DNA of 6,549 nt from a bacterium (GCA_025453735.1 JALOPY010000339.1:1-6549), one strand, 5' to 3'; positions 1-6,468 are shown, counted from the stretch's first letter. The notes: generated from the letters alone by a model not told the origin. Numbers and translations are program-made.

Positions 1-1840
1 TTTCAGGACGCAATGGCGTGGTAAAATCTTTGAACGCCCACTGCGCATTGCCCGTAAACCAATCCAGTTGCTCCGAGACCATCAAATGCCAATCAAACAG
101 ATCAACGATATAATTTTCGCTCCAATCTCCTGCCTCAGAAATTCGCTCGATATTAATCATATTGGGCTGTTCGGCCCACTCATCTTCTTTGACCAAACCT
201 TGGCCAGTAATGGGATTTTCCGTATGCCTGCCCACGTGGCTGGATCCGCCATATTCGGCATGAAAAAATCGCTCATATTTTTTCCGTGACGAAGTCAATG
301 CTTTTTCATAAGTTTTATATACACCCGAATACCAGCCCGCCCAGATCGATGGCGAAAACACATCGGTGATTTCTGCGCCATCATAAAATTTCCGCATCGT
401 GGTCAATCTGCCAGGATCGAGCTGGTGGGCTAAATTATTTAGCTCAGAGACAAACGCTTTGAGCGAATCAATATTATCTCCATCTGGAAAATCGGGCAGC
501 CAGTAAAGCTCATTTCCCACAGACCAGAGGATGATGCTGGGGTGATTGAAATTTTGCAGGATTTGCTCTTTCAAAAGCCGCCTCGTATTCGATTTCCAGA
601 CTTCCTTTCCCATGCCGCCTCGGCACCAGGGCAACTCATCCCAAAGCAGCAGCCCAAGCTCATCACAGGCACGATAAACCTCGGGATCCTGCGGATAGTG
701 AGCCAGTCGCACAAAATTAGCGCCCATCGCCTTGATCATTTCCATATCTTTTCGATGCAACGAATCGGGCAGGGCGTTGCCCAGGCCTGCATGATCTTCG
801 TGGCGATGCGTACCCCGCAACAGCAGTCGTTTTCCATTTAAATAAAAAGGACCATGTTCTTTAAATTCAGCCCAGCGAAATCCAAACCGCTCTGAAGCCT
901 GATCGACAATTTTATCTGATTTCAACTGAACCACCATTTCATACAAATTCGGAGCATCGGGTGACCAGAGCGCTGGCTTTTTTAACGTCGGCAATTTTAA
1001 GGTGATATTATTTGTTCCTGGCTTGATTGAATTTTTAATTGGTTGCTTTGAAACGATTTTTCCCTGGGGATTTTTAATGGCAATTTCAATTTCAAACTCC
1101 TGTTCTTTTTTTCCAGAATGAATCAGAGTCAGAAAAGCGGATGTTTCGGCCGACTTTTCATTGACTTTTGGGGTGCTGATTTGAATTCTTTCGATAAACG
1201 TTGGCTGCAAAATCTGCAACCAGACATCACGAGTAATTCCACCGAAGATAAAAAAGTCGGACTTCTGTGATGGAATAATGTCAGGATTGATTGAATTATC
1301 GACACGGACATCAATTCGATTTGTTGCCCCTTTTTTAATAAATGGAGTGACATCCACAGCAAATCCAACATAGCCACCAACATGCGAACCAGCCTTTTTT
1401 CCATTGACAAAAACATCACATGAAATATTGACACCCTCAAAATAGAGTCTGAAAATCACTGGCGCATTGAAATCGGGAATCATAATCTCTTTGCGATACC
1501 AACTGGCGTCCCGTCGGTAGCCAGGGTCGTTATCCGTGGCATCGAACGCATTCCAGGTGTGCGGCAAATTGATCTTCTGCCATTTCAAATTTGGAGCGTT
1601 CAATTCATTAATTGAGCAAATATTTTGTTCGAGGTAATCCCAATTTTCATTCAACAAAAATATCTGGCGGATTGCTTCGGAATTGAACTTGCCCTGGTAG
1701 GGAATGCGGGATTGCCAGTCGATTTTTATTTGAGTCGATAGATTATTTGTGTCCAACTCGCCAGCATTGGCAATTGTGGGGATATTTATGAATAGCATGA
1801 AAATCAAAGTTAGCAGAAAACAACAAAATCTACACTGCAT
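1..1840 (-). CDS. Exported glycoside hydrolase family 2 enzyme, beta-galactosidase type (C-terminus beyond window)
   Basis: 613 codons are open from the ATG at 1840 to the left edge with no stop, so the C-terminus is missing; GH2 enzymes commonly run to 750 residues or more. Residues 1-26 form a signal peptide ending in ANA, so the enzyme is exported. A GH2 sugar-binding jelly roll follows (about 40-210, with LPHTWNAFD, FVNGKKAG and GGITRDVWL), then an Ig-like domain (about 211-325) and a TIM barrel from about 326. The barrel carries LRGTHRH (341-347), RLAHYP (378-383) and WDELP (400-404). The acid/base is expected at Glu444 in SVGNEL and the nucleophile at Glu529 in FHAEYGG; both are present. 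The family releases terminal beta-linked galactose, glucuronate or mannose from oligosaccharides with retention of configuration; the exact sugar is not decidable here. A weak AGGGA ribosome site lies 6 bases before the ATG. The ATG at 1798 would cut the signal peptide, so the upstream start is preferred. Context suggests polysaccharide trimming alongside the lyase-GH88 gene. Confidence 0.93.
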   Translation of the reverse strand, partial: MQCRFCCFLLTLIFMLFINIPTIANAGELDTNNLSTQIKIDWQSRIPYQGKFNSEAIRQIFLLNENWDYLEQNICSINELNAPNLKWQKINLPHTWNAFDATDNDPGYRRDASWYRKEIMIPDFNAPVIFRLYFEGVNISCDVFVNGKKAGSHVGGYVGFAVDVTPFIKKGATNRIDVRVDNSINPDIIPSQKSDFFIFGGITRDVWLQILQPTFIERIQISTPKVNEKSAETSAFLTLIHSGKKEQEFEIEIAIKNPQGKIVSKQPIKNSIKPGTNNITLKLPTLKKPALWSPDAPNLYEMVVQLKSDKIVDQASERFGFRWAEFKEHGPFYLNGKRLLLRGTHRHEDHAGLGNALPDSLHRKDMEMIKAMGANFVRLAHYPQDPEVYRACDELGLLLWDELPWCRGGMGKEVWKSNTRRLLKEQILQNFNHPSIILWSVGNELYWLPDFPDGDNIDSLKAFVSELNNLAHQLDPGRLTTMRKFYDGAEITDVFSPSIWAGWYSGVYKTYEKALTSSRKKYERFFHAEYGGSSHVGRHTENPITGQGLVKEDEWAEQPNMINIERISEAGDWSENYIVDLFDWHLMVSEQLDWFTGNAQWAFKDFTTPLRPE

Positions 1841-1907
1841 AATAATTCCCTGGTAAGTTTCTAAATACTTGTTAAACGGTAATTCATATTTTTTGGTATC
1901 AACAAAA

Positions 1908-1925
1908 ACCATGATAAATCATGGT
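1908..1925 (-). terminator. Probable intrinsic terminator after the M48 gene (8-bp palindrome plus T-run)
   Basis: The arms ACCATGAT and ATCATGGT are perfect inverted repeats around two bases. As a minus-strand hairpin this is a 7-bp stem with a 4-base loop (TTTA), followed directly by TTTTGTTG. It lies about 80 bases after the protease stop and 67 bases before the GH2 start, where a terminator would be expected. If it is one, the GH2 gene needs its own promoter in the remaining 67 bases; I see no convincing one. The palindrome could instead be an operator for a sugar-responsive repressor. A smaller 5-bp hairpin (TCAAG/CTTGA, 1933-1946) sits just upstream of it in transcription order. Confidence 0.5.
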
Positions 1926-1962
1926 GCCTATCTCAAGTTATCTTGAATTAACACCATACTGC

Positions 1963-2018
1963 TTTTCACTTTTCACATTTCACATCTCACATCTGCCGTC
2001 TGCCATCTCACGTCTGCC
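1963..2018. repeat. Heptanucleotide tandem repeat, eight units, overlapping the end of the protease gene
   Basis: Eight consecutive 7-base units can be laid out without gaps. On the plus strand they are variants of (A/T/G)TNT(G/C)(C/A)C: TTTTCAC twice, then ATTTCAC, ATCTCAC, ATCTGCC, GTCTGCC, ATCTCAC and GTCTGCC. The array is degenerate but its period is strict. Its right end encodes the last residues and the stop codon of the M48 reading frame (stop at 2008-2010), so it has grown into, or invaded, the gene end. Heptanucleotide tandem repeats of this kind (STRR sequences) are known from cyanobacterial spacers; a relationship is not implied. Confidence 0.8.
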
Positions 2019-2283
2019 TTTTGCCAAGAAATTTTTCAATTTTTTCAATTCGTTCAATGATAGTCGGATGGGATAAAAAATAATTGTAAATTGGGATATC
2101 CTCTGAAGATCGTACTGCTAACTTCGCTAACACCGATCTGGAAGCCTGGGGATCAAAGCCTGCACTGTTCATCAGCCGCACCGCATAATTGTCCGCCTCA
2201 AATTCATTGTCCTGAGAATAGGTGCTCCTGAGCAGGCTGCCTATCAATTGTTTGGCGATCAGCCCAATCGTTCCGCCTTTCAA
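2008..2283 (-). CDS. M48 metalloprotease, C-terminal part (separated by frameshift)
   Basis: This frame continues the protease begun by the gene fragment at 2280-2744 and is very unlikely to be an independent gene: its only nearby initiation codon is a TTG inside the T-run, with no ribosome site. It carries the second half of the M48 zinc site, the ExxxD signature in NEFEADNYAV (Glu27 to Asp31 of this fragment), where the first Glu is expected to be the third zinc ligand. It then has the family-typical segment AGFDPQAS and a C-terminal SHPTIIERIEKI segment resembling the usual SHP..ERI ending. The sequence lines up with the upstream fragment without loss if one extra base is read in the T-run. 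The last residues (KRQT) and the stop codon are encoded by the heptanucleotide repeat, so the original C-terminus may have differed. Confidence 0.8.
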   Translation of the reverse strand: MKGGTIGLIAKQLIGSLLRSTYSQDNEFEADNYAVRLMNSAGFDPQASRSVLAKLAVRSSEDIPIYNYFLSHPTIIERIEKIEKFLGKRQT

Positions 2284-2290
2284 AAAAATA
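2280..2290 (-). other. Frameshift site in the M48 gene (run of seven T)
   Basis: In the sense direction the upstream frame reads ATA TTT TTT TGA and stops. Reading one T twice gives TTT TTT TTG AAA GGC and enters the long downstream frame. The homopolymer is at 2282-2288. The position fits a sequencing or assembly indel, a genuine inactivating mutation, transcriptional slippage, or a -1 ribosomal slip of a Phe-tRNA on T7 next to a stop codon. The run alone does not choose between these. The first two are the most ordinary explanations. Confidence 0.75.
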
Positions 2291-2744
2291 TTGGAGATGA
2301 GATGACCTGGGCGGAGTAGTCAGTTAAAATTCGATTGATTGGGTGCTTGAGAACAACGTGCATGATTTCATGCGCCAGTATATATGAAAGCTCATCCCTG
2401 TTCATTTCAATTTTATCGAGCAGTGCCTGCGTCACAAAAATAAATCCACCAGGCAAAGCAAATGCGTTGATATCGTTTGTCTCAACGACGTGAAATTTGA
2501 ATTTTCGTTTTTTATTCACTACTTTTTCAATTAATTTCCCGCCAACTTCATCCAATAACTTCTGGCGAATTGGGTCATTTTGAATTTTCATTTCCCGACC
2601 GATGTTGGCAGCAAGCGCATTGCCCATGAAATATTCGGCTTCAATTGCCTCGTCTTCACTGCCGAACAGGGATTTGTAATACCACTTGCCTCTGTTGACG
2701 GTCGTTCCGAGTTTTCGACCTAAATTGATAAAAAATTTTTCCAT
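2280..2744 (-). CDS. M48-family zinc metalloprotease, N-terminal part with HExxH (frame broken downstream)
   Basis: The 154-residue fragment holds the core of an M48 peptidase (Zn-dependent, HtpX/Oma1/BepA superfamily). It has the conserved NAFALPGGFIFV strand (93-104) and the zinc-binding HEIMH helix at 125-129, with Glu126 as catalytic base. It stops 25 residues after the motif, before the third zinc ligand, which is found in the adjoining frame (2008-2283). Together the two frames make a protein of about 245 residues, a plausible compact M48 domain. There is no signal peptide, no transmembrane segment and no TPR extension, so it would act in the cytoplasm unless the true start lies elsewhere. 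The ATG at 2744 lacks a Shine-Dalgarno sequence. Members of this superfamily degrade misfolded or membrane-associated proteins; the substrate here is unknown. It separates two carbohydrate-degradation genes, 335 bases after one and 167 before the other, so it need not belong to their pathway. Confidence 0.88.
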   Translation of the reverse strand: MEKFFINLGRKLGTTVNRGKWYYKSLFGSEDEAIEAEYFMGNALAANIGREMKIQNDPIRQKLLDEVGGKLIEKVVNKKRKFKFHVVETNDINAFALPGGFIFVTQALLDKIEMNRDELSYILAHEIMHVVLKHPINRILTDYSAQVISSPIFF

Positions 2745-2810
2745 AGATTATTTTTCACAAAAATTAAACTCATGCTAAGCCGCCAGGAAAAAATCACAAC
2801 TATTCAGGGC

Positions 2811-2832
2811 GCCTGATGGTGAACCATCAGGC
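2811..2832. repeat. Perfect hairpin, 9-bp stem with TGAA loop
   Basis: The arms GCCTGATGG and CCATCAGGC enclose the loop TGAA. No T-run follows on either strand, which argues against a plain terminator. It resembles REP-type palindromes and shares its loop with the next hairpin, four bases further on. Confidence 0.75.
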
Positions 2833-2835
2833 TAA

Positions 2836-2866
2836 GATATGGAAGCATCCTGAAGGATGCTATATC
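2836..2866. repeat. Second hairpin, 7-bp stem with TGAA loop and a bulged outer stem
   Basis: The inner arms AGCATCC and GGATGCT enclose TGAA. Outside them GATAT and ATATC also pair, leaving a three-base GGA bulge on one side. The identical loop and the close spacing to the hairpin at 2811-2832 suggest a paired unit. Confidence 0.65.
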
Positions 2867-2940
2867 AATAGAGCGCTTTAGTGTCCCCCCATTTATGAAC
2901 CTTGTCCTTTTCGGCAAAGCAGATCGAATTGAAATGATAT

Positions 2941-2952
2941 GCCTGAACAGGC
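2941..2952. repeat. Short palindrome GCCTGAACAGGC
   Basis: Five-base arms GCCTG and CAGGC surround AA. A run of eight A follows on the plus strand, so a minus-strand transcript has the A-rich side first and no T-run after the stem. It is probably part of the same hairpin-rich repeat region, not a terminator for the flanking genes. Confidence 0.4.
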
Positions 2953-3031
2953 AAAAAAAATCTTGAAAATCCCTTGCGATCTTAGCGGCTTAGCGTGAGG
3001 ATTAAAATTATTTGAATATGAAAATAGAATA

Positions 3032-3046
3032 AAGGTTGAAAACCTT
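3032..3046 (-). terminator. Weak candidate terminator after the lyase-GH88 gene
   Basis: In the sense direction of the lyase gene, AAGGTT and AACCTT form a 6-bp stem with a 3-base loop (TTC). The stem is followed by the T-rich stretch TATTCTATTTTC and begins 33 bases after the stop codon. The stem is short and A+T-rich, so termination would be inefficient and readthrough into the protease gene is possible. A second weak stem, AGATTT/AAATCT, lies at 3052-3070. Confidence 0.3.
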
Positions 3047-3079
3047 CGCCAAGATTTCTATAAAAAATCTCCGTGAGAC

Positions 3080-6000
3080 TCAGTTAGCTCCATTGCTCCT
3101 TGTGAGATCTTTTACTTTCAACCTCCTCAAATTCGCTTCCAGAAAATAGTAATCCGCATAGATCAGCGGCACATCAATTTCCACCTGGTGTGGCTTGCTT
3201 CCCACAGAGTGCATCAATAAAAAATTATTATTTTCCCCTGCTGTTACCATGTACTGACCTGAAGACAAACTCGCCAAAAGTTTATCTGCAACCAGTTTAT
3301 ATTTTAAACCATCCTCTCCCAAATGCGTGGTTAATTCGTACAGGGCGGAACACATAATTGCACCAGCCGAAACATCTCGCTCCTCATTGGGAATATGGGG
3401 CGCATCAAAATCCCAATATGGGATCATATCCGCTGGCAGATTTTTGTGATTCAGGATAAAGTCGGCGATCTTTTGGGCTTGAACCAGATAACGCTTATCT
3501 TTCGTTTCCCGATAACACATCGTGAAACCATACAATCCCCACGCTTGCCCTCTTGCCCAGGCGGAATCGTGAGAATACCCCTGGTGGGTCTGCTTGTTGA
3601 TAACTTTGCCCGTTGTCGTGTCAAAATTGACCACATGCCACGTACTGTTATCATCCCTGAAATGATTTTTCAACGTGGTATTGGCATGTATCACAGCGAT
3701 GCGATAAAAGGTTGAATCGCCGCTGGCTTTCGTCGCCCAAAAGAGTAACTCCAGGTTCATCATGTTATCAATAATGACAGGAAATTGCCAGAGGTCCTGA
3801 TTGTGATCCCACGAGCGAATGCAGCCGACTTGAGGATTGAATCGGGTGATGAGCGTCTTTGCGCTCTGAAGCAAAATCTCTTTGTAATTTTCATCGTGCG
3901 TCAAACGATAGCCATTGCCGAAACTGCAGAACATTTTGAAGCCCATATCATGGGTGGTGGCGTTAAATTTCTCCTGCTCCACATTTGCTGTAAACTTTTG
4001 CGCAGCGAGTTTCCATTTTTCGTTCTGGCTGAATTCATAGAGCAGCCAAAGACCGCCAGGGAAGAATCCGCTCGTCCAGTCATTTGCTTCAACCAATTTG
4101 ATGCTGCCGTTCTCATTTGTCGTGCGAGGATTTCTGTCCGAGTCGCCGATTGTGTTTAACAAATTTGAATACTGTTTTTGAGCGAATATGAGATTTCGGA
4201 TGATCAACGAGTCATTAATTTTGCTTGACTGCCATGAAATGAAATTCTCTTTATCAATCTTGAATTTCACGCCCCCTGTCAGAGAATCAATCAACAATAT
4301 TTCCTGTCGATCATTTTTTAATATGTGCCAATTTTTAACAATAATTTTTTGCTGAGATTGTGATGTATCAATTTTAATTTTTTTATTTTCGTTAAATGGA
4401 TAAAGTAGCGTAGTGAATACAAAATCTCTTTGCCCGTTTCGATTGAATACAATATTTCCTTTTGATCTGAACTTGCTGACCAAAACGTCATCAATTACAG
4501 GATTCAATTGAACGATTTGCAATCCTGTTCCATCCTTAAAGTGTGAAAAAGCATGATTGTTATTTTTTATTGAATAATGCCCCTGCCAGACCTGCTGATA
4601 ATCATGTGGCTTTTCCCCCTGAAAATGATCACGAACGATCCAGAATCTATCTTTGATGAACAACACCTCCCTAAAATAGCTCACGCCCAGCGAATCGTAT
4701 CCATTGTGTGTGGCGAGGAAATAGTCGAATTGTTCAGAGGCTTTCCATTCGATGACCTCTGGTTCGGGCAGTTTCGCCCACTTGCCAAATCCTGATCCGC
4801 CTTCGTTGGGCATCCAGCCCTTACCCAGCGGAAGGCTATCCACCAGCGCCACATTTTTCACCCAGGAATTTTTCCAGAAGAGGAATTCTTCATCGTCGTA
4901 CCTGACCTGGTAATTGGGCAAAATCTCGTGACCATGGGCATACGCCACAATTCCCAGCATGTCGCCATGCTGATGATCGGATTTCTTTTCGGATAGGCCT
5001 GCAGAAATTGTCAGGTAAAGAGCATTCTTGTCCCAGCCATTGCGCATGCAATAATAACCTGTCTGGTTCAGCGCCACTGAGCCAGAAGTCGGTCTCTTGC
5101 CTTTCAATTTATGAATGTTATCGAATTGCTTTGTTTGAATCAGCCAGTAGATGGAAGCGGGAATTTCATCCGTCGAGAAGTAGCGAAATACAGGATCGCC
5201 AAAAACCAATGCGCCGATGGTCATGGCATCATCGATCTGGTTATTTTCAGCAAAAGGGGAATCCGTATCATCCTGCAAGACGGGAAGCCGTTTATTGGGC
5301 TGAGCCAATTGCACCAGTGCTTCGAACATCTTGCGGAACTGGCTTTCAAAAATTTCTGGTAATGCCATCTGATTTAATTTTGCCAACTGGTAAACCCGAA
5401 AATAGTTTTCGATATCGCCGATGTGATAGTGCACCGACCGCTCGAATTGGAAGCCATCGGCATTCACTTCGTTTTTTAAATGCTGCACCAAACCAGCTAC
5501 TGCTTGATCTTTCCATGAATCAGAAATTTGAAAATCAGAAAAAACAGCAGCGATTTCGAACAGCGCCACCAGTCCTTTGGTATGATGATTTCCCGAACGA
5601 TACTTTTTCGTCTTCTGCTGCAAGCGAGCGCCATGATGGAGAAAGGTTTTGATGAGCAGAAGCTGGGATTGCCAGCCATATTTTTTTGAAGCGAGATAAG
5701 CATGGTGGCAGAACAGCCAATTATGAATCCGCTGGCCTGCTCGATAGCTTTCATACACGCCATTCCCCGCATCATCGTAAGCGCCTTCGGAAAACGCCCG
5801 ATTCAAATCCGCTGCCTGGCGCAGCCAATAGTCGAGGTATTTTTCATCTTCATCGAGATAATAAAACATCAGCGCCATATCATAAGATTTCTGCTGTCGT
5901 GCCAGATGCCGAAGCTCATAAGCTGTGACTTCATCCCCTCTCAAATTTTTGAAGGGCAGAATCCAATTTGTTTCGGGCGGATATGTCTTCATCTGCTCAC

Positions 6001-6358
6001 TGGCAAGATCGAAATGTTTCTTGCGCATCTCAGGAAATTGGTCTCGATATTGTTTGAACCGCTGTTTGAAATTTTTCCAGTTGAAATAATAGCGATCGGT
6101 AGATTTTTGTTTCAGATATTCGACCAGCAGTTGAACTGCCTGATCGGTTTTGCCAGTGTCTCGGAGGTGATAGATTTTTGCTAATTCTGGAATGTCTGGT
6201 TTTAGGTTCGTCAGCAAATCTATTTCTGACGGAATCTTTTTGGGAGAGATTGGATGATCAGATGCAAACGTTGGAGAGGATAACAAAACGGGTATTATCA
6301 GTACAAATTTGACGAAGGAGCTAAAACGGAGGTATGGTTTTATATTTTTGAGCTTCAT
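3080..6358 (-). CDS. Exported fusion of heparinase II/III-type polysaccharide lyase and GH88 unsaturated glucuronyl hydrolase
   Basis: The 1092-residue protein has two catalytic modules. Residues 1-32 are a signal peptide (hydrophobic FVKFVLIIPVLLSS, likely cut after TFA). Residues about 55-400 form the alpha-helical toroid of heparinase II/III lyases, with SGNHH (Asn257, His258) and ERSVHYH (Tyr311, His312) as likely catalytic residues. About 425-700 is the beta-sandwich domain with SDHQHGD (His462, His464). This part should cleave a uronic-acid polymer by beta-elimination. Residues about 715-1080 are a complete GH88 domain: DWTSGF (760-765), THDMGF with Asp804, VIIDNMMNLELL with Asp864, SAWARGQAWGLYG (932-944) and YWDFDAP (981-987). 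Asp804 and Asp864 match the two catalytic Asp of Bacillus unsaturated glucuronyl hydrolase (88 and 149) in motif and nearly in spacing. It removes the unsaturated uronic acid left by the lyase. The modules abut with little linker, and no in-frame ATG occurs between residues 516 and 805, so a true fusion is likely. No Shine-Dalgarno sequence precedes the start. The polymer is unknown. Confidence 0.93.
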   Translation of the reverse strand: MKLKNIKPYLRFSSFVKFVLIIPVLLSSPTFASDHPISPKKIPSEIDLLTNLKPDIPELAKIYHLRDTGKTDQAVQLLVEYLKQKSTDRYYFNWKNFKQRFKQYRDQFPEMRKKHFDLASEQMKTYPPETNWILPFKNLRGDEVTAYELRHLARQQKSYDMALMFYYLDEDEKYLDYWLRQAADLNRAFSEGAYDDAGNGVYESYRAGQRIHNWLFCHHAYLASKKYGWQSQLLLIKTFLHHGARLQQKTKKYRSGNHHTKGLVALFEIAAVFSDFQISDSWKDQAVAGLVQHLKNEVNADGFQFERSVHYHIGDIENYFRVYQLAKLNQMALPEIFESQFRKMFEALVQLAQPNKRLPVLQDDTDSPFAENNQIDDAMTIGALVFGDPVFRYFSTDEIPASIYWLIQTKQFDNIHKLKGKRPTSGSVALNQTGYYCMRNGWDKNALYLTISAGLSEKKSDHQHGDMLGIVAYAHGHEILPNYQVRYDDEEFLFWKNSWVKNVALVDSLPLGKGWMPNEGGSGFGKWAKLPEPEVIEWKASEQFDYFLATHNGYDSLGVSYFREVLFIKDRFWIVRDHFQGEKPHDYQQVWQGHYSIKNNNHAFSHFKDGTGLQIVQLNPVIDDVLVSKFRSKGNIVFNRNGQRDFVFTTLLYPFNENKKIKIDTSQSQQKIIVKNWHILKNDRQEILLIDSLTGGVKFKIDKENFISWQSSKINDSLIIRNLIFAQKQYSNLLNTIGDSDRNPRTTNENGSIKLVEANDWTSGFFPGGLWLLYEFSQNEKWKLAAQKFTANVEQEKFNATTHDMGFKMFCSFGNGYRLTHDENYKEILLQSAKTLITRFNPQVGCIRSWDHNQDLWQFPVIIDNMMNLELLFWATKASGDSTFYRIAVIHANTTLKNHFRDDNSTWHVVNFDTTTGKVINKQTHQGYSHDSAWARGQAWGLYGFTMCYRETKDKRYLVQAQKIADFILNHKNLPADMIPYWDFDAPHIPNEERDVSAGAIMCSALYELTTHLGEDGLKYKLVADKLLASLSSGQYMVTAGENNNFLLMHSVGSKPHQVEIDVPLIYADYYFLEANLRRLKVKDLTRSNGAN

Positions 6359-6419
6359 AGAAAATAAGGCAATATGGTTTATGGACTTGTGGTGATTGCA
6401 GCTTCTATTAAGGTTTCAA

Positions 6420-6466
6420 AGTAGACAAATGGACTCCATTTCCAAAATGGAGTCCATTTGTCTACT
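6420..6466. repeat. 22-bp perfect inverted repeat, possible bidirectional terminator
   Basis: The arms 6420-6441 and 6445-6466 are perfectly complementary around a 3-base loop (CCA on the plus strand). The repeat begins two bases after the cupin stop codon in transcription order and ends 61 bases before the lyase start. The minus-strand transcript continues with TTGAAACC, a poor T-run, while the plus-strand side continues with GTTTATTTTCC. The stem is strong enough to terminate or to protect the 3' end of the cupin message. Each half also contains the smaller palindrome AAATGGA-N-TCCATTT, so two small hairpins can form in place of one long one. Confidence 0.8.
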
Positions 6467-6468
6467 GT

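Larger units (their letters stand above)
2769..3000. repeat. Possible miniature inverted-repeat element in the lyase-protease spacer
   Basis: The ends are inverted 15-mers matching at 14 positions: CTCATGCTAAGCCGC at 2769-2783 and GCGGCTTAGCGTGAG at 2985-2999. Outside them lies ATTAAA on both sides (2763-2768 and 3001-3006, the right copy one base away), which could be a target duplication, although the region is A+T-rich. The right end is itself part of three 8-base steps, CTTGCGAT, CTTAGCGG and CTTAGCGT (2973-2996). The interior contains three small hairpins and no open reading frame of note. This fits a non-autonomous element or a composite of decayed intergenic repeats. The whole spacer 2745-3079 holds no gene that I can support. 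Confidence 0.4.

Noticed and set aside
542..841. Plus-strand open frame of 99 codons
   Set aside because: Antisense to the GH2 barrel and its catalytic region; no ribosome site and no recognisable protein.
1129..1440. Minus-strand open frame of 103 codons
   Set aside because: It overlaps the GH2 gene in another frame on the same strand, where the sequence clearly encodes the GH2 N-terminal and Ig-like domains.
1795..1798. Later ATG start for the GH2 gene
   Set aside because: It would remove most of the signal peptide; the ATG at 1840 has a weak ribosome site and gives a complete signal sequence.
3785..4159. Plus-strand open frame of 124 codons
   Set aside because: Antisense to the GH88 domain, including its catalytic Asp motifs.
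5008..5652. Plus-strand open frame of 214 codons
   Set aside because: It lies wholly opposite the lyase domain of the minus-strand fusion gene, whose motifs are unmistakable. The translation is rich in Ser, Arg and Cys with no recognisable domain.
5702..6184. Plus-strand open frame of 160 codons
   Set aside because: Antisense to the N-terminal part of the lyase-GH88 gene. The hydrophobic look comes from the complement of Lys- and Glu-rich codons.
6359..6419. Promoter for the lyase-GH88 gene
   Set aside because: TTGAAA occurs after the palindrome in the sense direction but no acceptable -10 box follows at the right distance, and no Bacteroidota-type TAnnTTTG box was found.
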